Below are positions 1-9,292 of a stretch of DNA of 53,777 nucleotides, piece by piece. Each line of letters begins with the position of its first letter. Positions within the stretch are counted from its first letter, which is position 1. Both the position numbers and the translations under genes were made by a program. The notes below the pieces were generated by a model. That model had not been told where the DNA came from, searched no databases, and saw nothing but the letters and a program-made list of their open reading frames with translations. The stretch is from an uncultured bacterium. GTDB lineage: Bacteria; Krumholzibacteriota; Krumholzibacteriia; LZORAL124-64-63. The stretch is taken from positions 1 through 53,777 of the forward strand of contig CALEMW010000099.1 of the NCBI GenBank assembly GCA_937910695.1, written 5' to 3'.

Positions 1-1652
1 TCCCAGGATTCGGCAAGGAGTTCATGCCGCCACTGGACGAGGGTTCATATCTGTCTATGCCCACGACCATGCCCCACGCTTCGATCGGCGAAGCCTCGGA
101 CGTGTTGAGCAAGCTGGACATGGCCATTGCCTCGATTCCCGAAGTGGAGCAGGTGGTCGGCAAGCTGGGCCGCGTGGAGTCGGCCCTCGACCCGGCGCCC
201 ATCTCCATGGTCGAGACGGTCATCAACTACAAACCCGAATATCGCGTCGACGCCGAGGGCCGTCGCCTGCGTTTCCGACACGATGGCGAGGAATTCGTGC
301 GTGATGATTTTGGTGACCTGATCCCGGATGGGCGGGGCAAGCCCTTCCGCCAGTGGCGCGATCACATTCATTCACCCGACGACATCTGGGACGAAATTGT
401 GCGGGCGGCCAAGCTGCCCGGCACAACCTCCGCGCCCAAGCTGCAGCCCATCGCGGCGCGGCTGGTGATGCTGCAGAGCGGTATGCGGGCGCCCATGGGT
501 GTGAAGGTTAAGGGTCCCGATCTCGAAACCATCGACCGCGTCGGCCTGCAGATCGAACGCCTGCTCAAAGAAGTGCCTGGAGTCGAGCCGGCGGCGGTCT
601 TCGCTGACCGCATCGTGGGCAAGCCCTATCTCGAGGTGGATATCGACCGCGAGGCCGCGGCCCGCTACGGGCTGACGGTACGGCGCATCCAGGATGTCCT
701 GGAAGTAGCTGTCGGCGGGCGTCAGGTCACTACCACCGTCGAAGGACGGGAGCGTTACCCGGTGCGTGTCCGTTACGCCCGGGAGCGACGCGACTCCATC
801 GAGGAGCTGGCGCGCGTGCTGGTGCCCGCCCCTGACGGCACCCAGATACCCCTTTCCCAGCTGTCAGAGATCCGCTATGTGAGAGGCCCCCAGGCCATCA
901 AGAGCGAAGACACCTTCCTGATCGGTTACGTGCTGTTCGACAAGAAGAAGGGGAGCGCCGAGGTCGACGTGGTGGAGGCGGCGAAGGCCCACCTGCGGCA
1001 AGCCATCGATGCCGGTGAGTTCGACGTGCCGGCCGGTGTGAGTTACACCTTCGCCGGCAGCTACGAAAACCAGGTACGTTCGGAAAAGAGGCTTCAGGTC
1101 GTGCTGCCGCTGGCGCTGCTGCTGATCTTCCTGATCCTCTACTTCCAGTTCAAGTCGACGCTGACCACCGCGATGGTCTTCTCCGGCATCTTCGTGGCTT
1201 GGGCCGGCGGCTTCATCATGCTCTGGCTCTACGGCCAGGGCTGGTTCCTCGACGTCGGCAATTTGCGCGACCTCTTCCAGATCCACCCAATCAACCTCAG
1301 CGTGGCGATTTGGGTGGGCTTCATCGCCCTATTCGGTATCGCCTCGGACGACGGCGTGGTCATGGCTACGTATCTCGACCAGACATTCCGGCGCAACAAG
1401 CCGGTCGGTCGGGCGGAGATTCGTCTCGCCACGGTCGAGGGAGCATCACGACGCATCCGCCCGGCCCTGATGACCACCGCTACGACGATCCTGGCTCTGC
1501 TGCCCGTGCTCACCTCGCGCGGCCGAGGCTCCGACATCATGGTACCCATGGCCATCCCATCGTTCGGGGGCATGGTGATCGAAGTCATGACCATGCTCAT
1601 CGTGCCGGTACTGTATTGCCTTCGCGAGGAGATGCGGACGCGTGACCGCTAG
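1..1652 (+). CDS. cusA: CusA/CzcA-type heavy-metal RND efflux pump, C-terminal part (5' truncated by window)
   Basis: This is the C-terminal half (about 549 residues) of an inner-membrane proton-driven RND pump that exports metal ions, probably Cu(I)/Ag(I), through a tripartite periplasmic channel. The frame is open from the first base of the window. It begins at the family motif FMPPLDEGSYL, which sits mid-protein in CusA (about 1040 residues). A periplasmic porter domain follows, then a block of hydrophobic helices from about residue 355 onward (LPLALLLIFLILYFQF), the conserved FGIASDDGVVM helix, and the usual end GGMVIEVMTMLIVPVLYC. The following genes (DUF3347 protein, copper ATPase, Met-rich protein) support copper as substrate. 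CzcA-like Zn/Co/Cd specificity cannot be excluded because the N-terminal half is missing. Confidence 0.9.
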   Translation, partial: PGFGKEFMPPLDEGSYLSMPTTMPHASIGEASDVLSKLDMAIASIPEVEQVVGKLGRVESALDPAPISMVETVINYKPEYRVDAEGRRLRFRHDGEEFVRDDFGDLIPDGRGKPFRQWRDHIHSPDDIWDEIVRAAKLPGTTSAPKLQPIAARLVMLQSGMRAPMGVKVKGPDLETIDRVGLQIERLLKEVPGVEPAAVFADRIVGKPYLEVDIDREAAARYGLTVRRIQDVLEVAVGGRQVTTTVEGRERYPVRVRYARERRDSIEELARVLVPAPDGTQIPLSQLSEIRYVRGPQAIKSEDTFLIGYVLFDKKKGSAEVDVVEAAKAHLRQAIDAGEFDVPAGVSYTFAGSYENQVRSEKRLQVVLPLALLLIFLILYFQFKSTLTTAMVFSGIFVAWAGGFIMLWLYGQGWFLDVGNLRDLFQIHPINLSVAIWVGFIALFGIASDDGVVMATYLDQTFRRNKPVGRAEIRLATVEGASRRIRPALMTTATTILALLPVLTSRGRGSDIMVPMAIPSFGGMVIEVMTMLIVPVLYCLREEMRTRDR

Positions 1653-1721
1653 GCTGAGAGTATCCTCCAATTAAGTGTGGGATATTCTACAAGATATATT
1701 GATCTGGGAAATGGTTGTCTC

Positions 1722-1736
1722 ATAACTCGTTATAAT
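1722..1736 (+). promoter_or_regulatory. Candidate -10 box overlapping a small inverted repeat
   Basis: A perfect TATAAT at 1731-1736 lies 81 bases before the DUF3347 start, in the AT-rich gap after the RND pump. It overlaps the inverted repeat ATAAC-TC-GTTAT (1722-1733), which could be an operator. No good -35 hexamer lies at 17 bp spacing, so an activator-dependent promoter is possible. This is inference from pattern only. Confidence 0.35.
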
Positions 1737-1816
1737 ACAGCGATATGGGCGATGGCATCCTCTATGCAAGGTAGAGCGTGAACACGAACGGATTGCCTCG
1801 ACCAAGGAGTATTGTC

Positions 1817-2359
1817 ATGAGGAACATCGTCAGGAGCCAGGTCGCCGTACTGCTTTTTCTTGCACTGACTTCGGTGGCAGCTACAGCCAATGACCAGCAT
1901 GAGGCGGCTGTGACCCCAGAGCATCACGCCATGTCCACGTTCGACAGCGTGGTGGAAAACTACCTGGTGATCCAGGTCGCGTTAGCCGGTGACACCCTTG
2001 ATGGCATCAAGGCTGGAGCCAAAAGCATCGCCGAAAGCGCGGCTACCTTGAACTTGCACTTCGACGTCGCCAAGGCGGGCGTGAAGGCCTCCGCATCTGA
2101 GAGCATGCACGCGGTGCTTCCCAGTCTCGAGAAGTCGGCCCTCGTGCTGGAGAATGCAGGATCCCTCAAGGAAGCACGAGCCGCCTTCGGCGATCTCAGC
2201 GATGTGATGATCGAATACCGAGGCCTCGTCGATGGTGTTGTTCCCAACATCGCGTACTGCGGCATGGCCAAGAAGTCGTGGCTGCAAAATGGCGATACCA
2301 TCGCCAATCCCTACTATGGTTCTTCGATGCTACGGTGCGGTTCCATCGTTTCGAACTGA
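1817..2359 (+). CDS. DUF3347 family periplasmic protein (copper-cassette accessory)
   Basis: A 180-residue secreted protein. The ATG at 1817 follows AAGGAG with 7-8 bp spacing and gives a clean signal peptide ([16 protein letters not shown]), so it is preferred over an in-frame upstream ATG at 1778. The body resembles the DUF3347 domain: an amphipathic helical repeat ([20 protein letters not shown]) followed by the diagnostic C-terminal motif [11 protein letters not shown]...[12 protein letters not shown]. In the family this motif carries conserved Cys/Met residues and often sits at the end of CusB-like adaptors or as a stand-alone protein beside copper pumps. A periplasmic metal-binding or chaperone role is inference. 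The next gene's ATG lies 51 bases downstream. Confidence 0.8.
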   Translation: MRNIVRSQVAVLLFLALTSVAATANDQHEAAVTPEHHAMSTFDSVVENYLVIQVALAGDTLDGIKAGAKSIAESAATLNLHFDVAKAGVKASASESMHAVLPSLEKSALVLENAGSLKEARAAFGDLSDVMIEYRGLVDGVVPNIAYCGMAKKSWLQNGDTIANPYYGSSMLRCGSIVSN

Positions 2360-2409
2360 GCCGACGCCGATCTAACTCGTGGCATCGCCGAACAGACAGA
2401 AGGGGGGTG

Positions 2410-4659
2410 ATGGTCTTGAAGCAGGCACAGCATTCGAAAGTGAACTCCGAGCAACCTGGGTCACATTGCAACGGATCTCATGGATCTCACGGGGGCTCCG
2501 GTGAAATACCATCACCTACAAACAACGATATCCAGGGCGGGGCGGGCGTCTATACCTGCCCCATGCACCCCGAAATCCACAAGGATGGGCCCGGTGACTG
2601 CCCCGTTTGTGGGATGGCTCTGGAGGTTCTTCATCCCTCCGGGGCCGCCGAGGACCAGTCCGAGCTGCATGGCATGGAACGTCGTTTCCGGCTCAGCCTC
2701 ATCCTGACGATTCCGGTCTTCCTGATGGCCATGGCCGATATCCTCCCCGCATCGTTAGCGCCGGGTCACTCCTCGGCGCGATGGCTGCTGTTGGCCCAGT
2801 TCGCACTGGCCACTCCGGTCGTGTGGTGGGGGGGGTGGCCGTTCTTCATCAAAGCCTGGAGGTCGGTCGAGACCAGGGCCTATAACATGTTCACGCTCAT
2901 CGGGCTCGGCACGGCTGTAACGTACGTCTTCAGTGCTGTAGCGGTCCTGGCGCCCCGGATCTTCCCAGGTTCGATGCGGCTCGAATCCGGCGCGGTGCCG
3001 GTGTATTTCGAAGCGGCGGCCGTGATCATCACCCTCGTCCTGCTGGGCCAGGTTCTGGAGCTCAGGGCGCGCAGCCAGACTGGTGTGGCCATCAAGGCGC
3101 TGCTGGGTCTGGCGCCTGCCACGGCGCGGCGCATCGAAGCCGACGGCTCGGAAGTGGATGTGCCGCTCTCGGACATCCTGGTGGGTGATCGATTGCGGGT
3201 CCGGCCCGGCGAGAAGATACCAGTGGACGGCATCGTCGAAGACGGAATTTCGTCGGTCGACGAGTCGATGATTACTGGGGAGCCCATCCCGGTGGAGAAG
3301 TCGCGCTCGGACCACGTCGTCGGTGCGACGGTCAACCGGACCGGGTCGATGATCATCAACACGGAAAAGGTCGGCGCTGACACCCTGCTGGCCCGTATCG
3401 TCCTGATGGTCGCCGAAGCTCAGCGCAGCCGGGCGCCAATCCAGAAACTGGCCGATATGGTCGCAGGCTATTTCGTCCCGGCCGTCATCCTGATCTCGCT
3501 TCTGACTTTTGTCATCTGGTCCCTGTGGGGGCCCGCGCCGCGGCTCGCTTTAGCACTGGTCAACTCGGTGGCGGTCTTGATCATCGCCTGCCCCTGCGCC
3601 TTGGGTCTGGCGACGCCGATGTCCATCATGGTGGCTAGCGGCAAGGGCGCGACCGCAGGCATTCTGTTCCGGAATGCGGAAGTCATCGAGATAATGCGCA
3701 AGATCGATACTCTGGTTGTCGACAAAACCGGCACCCTGACCGAAGGCGCTCCTCGTCTTCAGGAGGTGCACGCCACTGATCATGGGGCGGACGACGAACT
3801 CCTTCGCCTCGTTGCGGGCCTGGAGCGAGCCAGTGAACATCCCCTCGCCGAGGCCGTCGTCGAAGGTGCATTGGCGAGGGGACTGGAGCCGGCGACCGTC
3901 AGCGAGTTCCGCTCGGTGACGGGAAAGGGTGTCGTGGGGAAGGTGGACGGCCGCTTCGTCGCCATCGGCAACCAGGCCCTGTTCGAAGAACTCGATCAGG
4001 ACCTGACGAGTCTTCTCACCCTCGCAGAGGACCTCCGAAGACTGGGACACACGTCCATGCTGGTATCCATCGACGGTCGTCCCGCAGGCGTCATCTCCGT
4101 ATCCGATCCTGTCAAGGCGACGACGCCCGAAGCGATCTCGGCACTTCACGACGAAGGCATCAGCATCGTCATGCTCACGGGGGACAGTCTCACGACGGCT
4201 GAAGCCGTAGCCCGCCAGCTCGGTATCGACGACGTGATCGCCGGCGTCCTGCCGGATGGTAAGGCGGCCGAAATCACACGTCTTCAGAGCGAGGGCCGAA
4301 TCGTGGCTATGGCTGGCGACGGTATCAACGATGCGCCCGCCCTGGCCCTCGCCCACGTGGGCATCGCCATGGGGACGGGCACGGACGTGGCCATGGAGAG
4401 CGCGGGCGTCACCCTGATCAAGGGCGACCTGCGGGGTATCGTTCGAGCACGGCGTCTTTCACGGGCGACCATGTCCAACATCAAACAGAATCTGTTTTGG
4501 GCCTTTGCCTACAACGCTGTCGGCGTCCTTCTGGCCGCTGGCATTCTCTACCCGGCCACAGGTCTGTTGCTGTCACCGATGATTGCAGCTGCGGCCATGA
4601 GTTTCAGTTCGGTTTCGGTGATAGGAAATGCCTTGAGGCTTCGCAGAACAAAAATCTGA
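2410..4659 (+). CDS. copA: P1B-type copper-translocating ATPase
   Basis: Inner-membrane ATPase that pumps Cu(I) out of the cytoplasm (749 residues from ATG 2410, with a purine-rich GGGGGG just upstream; an in-frame upstream ATG at 2278 would run into the previous gene). In order: a His-rich N-tail, a heavy-metal-binding YHS-like domain (residues about 48-72, CPMHPE...DCPVCGM) instead of the usual HMA domains, paired N-terminal helices, the actuator motif TGEP, the membrane metal site CPC (394-396, in [10 protein letters not shown]), the phosphorylation motif DKTGT (D438), an ATP-binding HP motif ([10 protein letters not shown]), [12 protein letters not shown], and the last helices with N-x6-YN and MSFSS. 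CPC plus M-x2-SS marks the Cu(I) subgroup. The Pro that usually follows YN at +5 is Leu here. Confidence 0.93.
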   Translation: MVLKQAQHSKVNSEQPGSHCNGSHGSHGGSGEIPSPTNNDIQGGAGVYTCPMHPEIHKDGPGDCPVCGMALEVLHPSGAAEDQSELHGMERRFRLSLILTIPVFLMAMADILPASLAPGHSSARWLLLAQFALATPVVWWGGWPFFIKAWRSVETRAYNMFTLIGLGTAVTYVFSAVAVLAPRIFPGSMRLESGAVPVYFEAAAVIITLVLLGQVLELRARSQTGVAIKALLGLAPATARRIEADGSEVDVPLSDILVGDRLRVRPGEKIPVDGIVEDGISSVDESMITGEPIPVEKSRSDHVVGATVNRTGSMIINTEKVGADTLLARIVLMVAEAQRSRAPIQKLADMVAGYFVPAVILISLLTFVIWSLWGPAPRLALALVNSVAVLIIACPCALGLATPMSIMVASGKGATAGILFRNAEVIEIMRKIDTLVVDKTGTLTEGAPRLQEVHATDHGADDELLRLVAGLERASEHPLAEAVVEGALARGLEPATVSEFRSVTGKGVVGKVDGRFVAIGNQALFEELDQDLTSLLTLAEDLRRLGHTSMLVSIDGRPAGVISVSDPVKATTPEAISALHDEGISIVMLTGDSLTTAEAVARQLGIDDVIAGVLPDGKAAEITRLQSEGRIVAMAGDGINDAPALALAHVGIAMGTGTDVAMESAGVTLIKGDLRGIVRARRLSRATMSNIKQNLFWAFAYNAVGVLLAAGILYPATGLLLSPMIAAAAMSFSSVSVIGNALRLRRTKI

Positions 4660-4705
4660 CAGAAATGTAGCCTGAGTCATCGATCCGATGATTCCGGCTC
4701 TTACT

Positions 4706-4721
4706 GGGGCGTACGCCCCTT
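4706..4721. promoter_or_regulatory. Palindrome GGGGCGTACGCCCC before the Met-rich gene
   Basis: A perfect 14-base palindrome lies between the copper ATPase and the Met-rich gene, about 18 bases before the latter's start. It could be a regulator operator or a short RNA hairpin. There is no T-tract, so a classical terminator is unlikely. Confidence 0.35.
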
Positions 4722-4738
4722 GAACAAGGAGACCCACA

Positions 4739-5272
4739 ATGCCGACGACAACCCGCTTCCTGATTCTGACGGTGATCATGCTCGCCTTCGCATCGTTCCC
4801 CGCGTTCGCCCAGCACGGCGGCGATATGGGGGGCGGAACCGGTGGCGGCCACGATCACGGTGGAATGACCGGAGACATGGCCGAAATGCACTCTGGCGAG
4901 ATGATGGATCAGATGAGCATGTTGATGGAGCAGATGGGCGAAATGATGCAGGAAATGCAGGGGCATCATGAAGACATGGCCGGCCACATGCATGACGAGA
5001 TGATGACCGGCGAGCAGGGCGCGCCCATGGACATGATGAACGAGATGACCGGCGACATGGAGAATCTCATGCCCGCCATGCAGACCATGCTCGATCATCT
5101 GAACGGCGCTATGGGCGGCGAAGGGATGTCGGGCGACGAGGCGATGTCGCTGCACATGGGAGCGATGATGGAGAACCTCGATGTGATGATCCGTTCAGGC
5201 CACGCCATGATGAAGGCTCTGGTCTCAATAAACGGGGAGCGCGACGCTTCCCACGCCGGCCACCAGCACTGA
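4739..5272 (+). CDS. Met/His-rich secreted protein, putative periplasmic copper binder
   Basis: A 177-residue protein with a clear signal peptide (FLILTVIMLAFASFPAFA, cleavage near residue 24), preceded by AAGGAG eight bases before the ATG. The mature part is extraordinarily rich in Met (about 34 of 153 residues) and His (about 14), in repeated EMM, DMM, GHM and HDH motifs. It is predicted to be helical with Met/His on the faces. Such Met/His clusters bind Cu(I)/Cu(II)/Ag(I) in CusF-, CopC- and PcoE-like proteins. No homologous fold is recognised, so binding is inference from composition and from position between copA and a beta-barrel gene. An alternative is a general metal buffer in the periplasm. 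Confidence 0.75.
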   Translation: MPTTTRFLILTVIMLAFASFPAFAQHGGDMGGGTGGGHDHGGMTGDMAEMHSGEMMDQMSMLMEQMGEMMQEMQGHHEDMAGHMHDEMMTGEQGAPMDMMNEMTGDMENLMPAMQTMLDHLNGAMGGEGMSGDEAMSLHMGAMMENLDVMIRSGHAMMKALVSINGERDASHAGHQH

Positions 5273-5281
5273 GGTCACAGC

Positions 5282-6040
5282 ATGAGCCCGACCCGGAATC
5301 TCGTTATGATCCTTGTATTGGCAGCTATGGTCACGGCGGCGACACCCCGCCCGGTCGTTGCCGGCCAGCCGATCAGGACATCCTACACGCAGACACTTCG
5401 ATCGCTCAGTCAGGATCAGGTCGGCATTCGAGGCGAATACCTCGTTTCGTATTCCGCACTCTCCCTGCGTACCGACGATTGGAGTCTGCGCGGCAGCCTC
5501 AGCTGGTTGTCGTGGACCGACGGAGGAAGTTCTGTCTCCGTTCCGGACGGGGCCGGGTTGGGTTCTTTCTACCTGACGGCGGGCCGCCGCCTTTGGACGT
5601 CGCACGCGGGTACCGCTGCCAGTTCCGGCTGGCTGCGTCTGAGGGGAAAATTGCCCCTGCAGGCACACTTCGACGTGACGGGAAGCGGCGAGGCCGACTG
5701 GGGGGCGAGCCTGTTCACGTCCCAGAGGATCGGTCCGGTTTCGGTTCTCGCCGAGGCGGGATTTACCGAACTGGGCGAACCCACAGGGTTCAACTACGAT
5801 GCGCTTGCGAGCGCCTCGGTGTCGATCAGCTACCGAAAATACGGCGACAGGTTCTACCCGATTCTCGGCTACTCGACATCATCGCCCGCCCGATCCGGCG
5901 ACCCGTCCTACGGTGAGTGGTCAGTGGGGGGAGGTGCCTTGATCTCGCGGAAGGTATCGTTCAGCATTCTCTACACTCGAGGTACGACAGTCATCAGTCC
6001 AGAGCATGGGCTTGCCGTCAGTGCGTCGCTCAGGTTATAA
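5282..6040 (+). CDS. Outer-membrane beta-barrel protein in the copper cassette
   Basis: A 252-residue protein starting 9 bases after the Met-rich gene, so probably in the same operon. It has a signal peptide (LVMILVLAAMVTAAT...VVAG). The rest alternates hydrophobic and polar residues in strands of 8-10 residues typical of a transmembrane beta-barrel, with turns such as RLRGKLPL, SGEADWGASLF and GYSTSSPARSGDPSYG, and ends in a C-terminal strand LAVSASLRL. It resembles putative transporter/phenol-degradation-type outer-membrane porins, but no specific family can be assigned. It could serve as an outer-membrane route for metal or metal-protein complexes; this is inferred only from its neighbours. 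Confidence 0.65.
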   Translation: MSPTRNLVMILVLAAMVTAATPRPVVAGQPIRTSYTQTLRSLSQDQVGIRGEYLVSYSALSLRTDDWSLRGSLSWLSWTDGGSSVSVPDGAGLGSFYLTAGRRLWTSHAGTAASSGWLRLRGKLPLQAHFDVTGSGEADWGASLFTSQRIGPVSVLAEAGFTELGEPTGFNYDALASASVSISYRKYGDRFYPILGYSTSSPARSGDPSYGEWSVGGGALISRKVSFSILYTRGTTVISPEHGLAVSASLRL

Positions 6041-6123
6041 ACTTGGCTCCTTCATCTTCCTTGCCTGAGATAAGGGGCGGACCCTGGTATTGACACCTGA
6101 CCCCTGACCGCTAACGTAAGGAC

Positions 6124-7965
6124 ATGCATACCTATCTGCGCGTCCTGCGATTGGCGCGACCCTACCTGCCGAAGATTCTGCTCTCCATGGTTCTCATGGT
6201 GGTGTTTTCGCTGCTCAGCGTGTTCGGGATCGTGCTGCTCGTGCCTTTCCTCGAGGCCCTGTTCTCCGGAGACGGCACGTTGGGTGCCGCCGCACCCGTG
6301 CTCGAGACGGGAGGGACGGCGGCTCTCCGCGAACGTCTCCTGGCCGGGTTGAGCTCCGCCCTGCTCCAGGGCACCCGCACCGAAGCCCTGTGGCGCATCG
6401 TCGTGGTGTTCTTCGCCGCGACCCTGATCAAAAACACGGCCGGCTACCTGCAGATGATCCTCACTGACCAGGTTCAGCACGGCTTTATTCGAGATTTGCG
6501 GAACCGTCTCTTCGTCCGCTTCACCGAACTGCCCCTGTCGTTTTATCACTACCGCCGCACAGGTGAACTCATCAGCCGTGCCACCAACGACGTGCAGGTG
6601 GTCAATCGCTGTCTGAACGTGAGCTTCACCAACACGGCCCGCGATCCCGTGCTGATCGTCGCCTACCTGACGACGGCCGTGATGCTGAGCTGGCGCCTCA
6701 CTCTGCTGGCGCTGCTGGTGTTGCCGGCGAGCCTGGGGCTGATCGTGCTGGTGGGGCGGGCGCTGCGTCGAGGGAGCCGGCACCAGCAGGAGAGCATGGC
6801 GGACCTCACGTCGCGGCTGCAGGAGACGATCGGCGGCATCCGGGTGGTCAAGGCCTTCGGCGGCGAAGCGCGGGAGCGGGCCCTGTTCCGCGCCGACTCG
6901 CAGCGCATCTTCGACCAGCTCATGGGGCTCGCCCGTCTGCAGCGGCTCACTTCGCCTCTGACCGAACAGCTATGGGTGGCGGTGGGGTTGTTCATTCTCT
7001 GGATCGGGGGGCGTCAGGTGCTCTCGGGCGATGTGCTGCCTCCCGCGCACTTCATCGTGTTTCTGGGCTGCATCTTCTCCCTGGGCAAGCCCATCAAGGA
7101 CCTCAGCCAGGTCAACAACGCGGTGCAGGAGGGGGTGGCCGCGGCGGAGCGGGTCTTCGCCGTGCTCGATCATCCGGGCGAGGCTGCCGAGAAACCCGAC
7201 GCTGTCGTGCTCGAGGGGGCGAGGGGGCGTCTCGACTTTGAAGACGTGAGCTTCCGTTATGACGAAGGCGAAGAAGTCTTGAGCGGTGTGAGTCTGAAGA
7301 TCATGCCGGGGGAGATGGTGGCCCTGGTCGGTGCGAGCGGTACCGGCAAGTCGACTCTCGTCGATCTCGTGCCGCGCTTTCACGACCCCTGTTGCGGCGT
7401 CGTACGTCTCGACGGCCACGACCTGCGCGACCTGACACGCGCCTCGCTGCGCGACGCTTTGGGTGTCGTCACCCAGGATGTGATCCTGTTCAACGACTCG
7501 GTCCGGGCGAACATCGCCTACGGTAGGCCTGAGGCCCGTGAAGAGGAGATCGTAGCGGCGGCCAGGGCGGCCAACGCCCACGACTTCATCACGGCGCTGC
7601 CCCACGGTTACGAAACACGTCTCGGCGATCGGGGTGCGACCCTGTCCGGCGGTGAGCGCCAGCGCCTGGCCATCGCCCGTGCGGTGCTCCGCAATCCCGC
7701 CGTGCTGATCCTTGACGAAGCGACGAGTGCCCTCGACGCGGAGAACGAACGCCTGGTCCGGGAGGCCGTCGAGCGGCTGGTGCGCGGACGTACGACCCTG
7801 GTCGTGGCGCACAGGCTCGAGACCGTCCGTCATGCGGACCGCATCTGCGTGCTGGAACGCGGGAGGATCGTCCAGCAAGGGACTCACCAGGAACTTTTAG
7901 CAGCCGGGGGCGCCTATAGCCGTCTCCACGAACTCCAACAGCCCGCTTGCGACCCCATGGAATAA
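6124..7965 (+). CDS. MsbA-like ABC exporter (fused transmembrane and nucleotide-binding domains)
   Basis: A 613-residue ABC half-transporter that acts as a homodimer in the inner membrane. Residues about 20-325 form the six-helix exporter domain, with the coupling segment YHYRRTGELISRATNDVQ. Residues about 365-600 are the ATPase: Walker A GASGTGKST, Q-loop VVTQDVILFND, signature LSGGERQRLAIARA, Walker B VLILDEATSALD and switch His in VVAHRLETV. Length and arrangement match MsbA (lipid A-core flippase) and related lipid or drug exporters; the substrate cannot be read from the sequence. RBS TAAGGA precedes ATG 6124. The 80-base gap upstream separates it from the copper genes. Confidence 0.9.
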   Translation: MHTYLRVLRLARPYLPKILLSMVLMVVFSLLSVFGIVLLVPFLEALFSGDGTLGAAAPVLETGGTAALRERLLAGLSSALLQGTRTEALWRIVVVFFAATLIKNTAGYLQMILTDQVQHGFIRDLRNRLFVRFTELPLSFYHYRRTGELISRATNDVQVVNRCLNVSFTNTARDPVLIVAYLTTAVMLSWRLTLLALLVLPASLGLIVLVGRALRRGSRHQQESMADLTSRLQETIGGIRVVKAFGGEARERALFRADSQRIFDQLMGLARLQRLTSPLTEQLWVAVGLFILWIGGRQVLSGDVLPPAHFIVFLGCIFSLGKPIKDLSQVNNAVQEGVAAAERVFAVLDHPGEAAEKPDAVVLEGARGRLDFEDVSFRYDEGEEVLSGVSLKIMPGEMVALVGASGTGKSTLVDLVPRFHDPCCGVVRLDGHDLRDLTRASLRDALGVVTQDVILFNDSVRANIAYGRPEAREEEIVAAARAANAHDFITALPHGYETRLGDRGATLSGGERQRLAIARAVLRNPAVLILDEATSALDAENERLVREAVERLVRGRTTLVVAHRLETVRHADRICVLERGRIVQQGTHQELLAAGGAYSRLHELQQPACDPME

Positions 7966-8040
7966 TCACAACCTCCTGCAACCTCCTGGACCGGACTCCG
8001 TAAGGAAGCCACTCGGAATGCACACACCCGGAGGTGAACG

Positions 8041-8607
8041 ATGAACACGCTGCACAAACTGACCATCCTGCTGGCTCTCGTCATGACCGTCTCGCTGCTG
8101 GCTGTGCCGGCGGCCGCCAAGGACAAGACCCTCACCATCGTCGACGACGACGGCCAGACCTATGTCTGCACCTACGTCGAGGGTGAGCGGATCAGGGTCG
8201 TGAACAAGGGGACCGGCGAGGAAGTGTTGGATTTCGATATCGACGACCTCGAAGAGACCATCGAAGAAGCGATGGAGGACGTCGAGGAAGCCCTCGAAGA
8301 GCTTGAAGGCCTCGACATCGATCTCCACTTCGGCAACGACAGCTTCATGCGCATGGAACTGGGCGATGAGCGTGTGTTCGTGGATGTCGACGCCATCATC
8401 GAAGGCGTCATGGTGGCCATGGAGCACATCGGCGACATCGATTTCGACGAGATCAGTCACGGCCGGCATATCGTCCACGTCGATCGTGACGATGACGACG
8501 ACCACGATCACGACGATTCCATTGCCGAGGAACTCGACAATCTGCGCGATGAGATCAAGGAATTGAAGCGCGAGCTGAAGAAAGCCGCCAAGAAGAATCG
8601 TCACTGA
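8041..8607 (+). CDS. Small acidic secreted protein with C-terminal coiled coil
   Basis: A 188-residue protein, function not recognised. GGAGGTGAACG directly precedes the ATG. A signal peptide (LLALVMTVSLLAVPAAA) is followed by a short beta-rich part (KTLTIVDDDGQTYVCTYVEG), then long Asp/Glu-rich helices (residues about 65-140), an HDHDD cluster near 158, and a final charged heptad-like helix (EELDNLRDEIKELKRELKKA). It is highly acidic overall, with a basic tail. The organisation resembles secreted structural or cation-binding proteins, but no family is evident. It ends four bases from the convergent HAD phosphatase gene, with no hairpin between. Confidence 0.7.
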   Translation: MNTLHKLTILLALVMTVSLLAVPAAAKDKTLTIVDDDGQTYVCTYVEGERIRVVNKGTGEEVLDFDIDDLEETIEEAMEDVEEALEELEGLDIDLHFGNDSFMRMELGDERVFVDVDAIIEGVMVAMEHIGDIDFDEISHGRHIVHVDRDDDDDHDHDDSIAEELDNLRDEIKELKRELKKAAKKNRH

Positions 8608-8611
8608 CCTC

Positions 8612-9292
8612 TTAAGGCAGCTGTAACGTGAGCCATCCCCCGGGGCCGTCGACCTTCCAGTCGGCGGCCTCGAGCTCTTCCGGACTACCGAACCCGTACA
8701 GACAACCCACCGTCAGCGCGCCGGCGGCCCGGCCGGCTTCGATGTCGCCCCGGCGATCACCGACCACGATGGTTCGTGCCGGATCGTCGGCCAGTGCGAG
8801 CACCATGCCGCTCTTGTCGCGGGCTACTCCCTCGTCACGGGCCCGACCGAGGCTGAGGGTACGTTCGAAGAAGCCGTCGAGATGATGTCCCCGGACGATC
8901 GCATCGAAATAGATCCGACCAGCATTGGAAAACAGAAGCAGGCGGTGGCCGCGGGTGCGCAGCTCGCCCAGGGCCTCGGCCACGCCGTCGTAGAGTCGGG
9001 TCTCGCCGCGGTCGACGGCGGCCACTTCCTCTTCGGCGGTGAAGCGGCCGTAGGTCAGAGCGAAGTCCGCCCGCAGGCTTACGGGGACCGAAGCCGGGGG
9101 GTAGGCCTGCTCGAAGTAGTCCTCGCTGGGCAGGCCCATGCAGCTGTTGATCAGCTCGTAGTCTGGGTCGGCGGCGGGCAGACCGTGATGGGTGTAGGCC
9201 CGCCGCAACCCGGCGGCCACGGCATCGACCACTGCGGCGCTGCTGTCCAGCAAGGTGCCGTCCATGTCGAAGAGGAATGTGTACGGCTTCAC
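8612..9292 (-). CDS. HAD-family phosphatase (phosphoglycolate phosphatase-like)
   Basis: A 226-residue cytoplasmic haloacid-dehalogenase hydrolase. Motif I FLFDMDGTLLDS (nucleophile Asp and general acid Asp) lies at the N-terminus, a helical cap follows, motif II LLLFSNAGR, motif III Lys near RARDEGVARDKSG, and motif IV VVGDRRGDIEAGRAAG. This pattern matches Gph/PGPase-like subfamily I enzymes, though the physiological phosphate ester is unknown. The GTG start (9292-9290) overlaps the stop TGA of the upstream selenoprotein gene in the sequence GTGA, which implies translational coupling. If Sec insertion fails upstream, ribosomes stop about 190 bases before this start, so its expression could depend on selenium. 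Confidence 0.85.
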   Translation of the reverse strand: MKPYTFLFDMDGTLLDSSAAVVDAVAAGLRRAYTHHGLPAADPDYELINSCMGLPSEDYFEQAYPPASVPVSLRADFALTYGRFTAEEEVAAVDRGETRLYDGVAEALGELRTRGHRLLLFSNAGRIYFDAIVRGHHLDGFFERTLSLGRARDEGVARDKSGMVLALADDPARTIVVGDRRGDIEAGRAAGALTVGCLYGFGSPEELEAADWKVDGPGGWLTLQLP

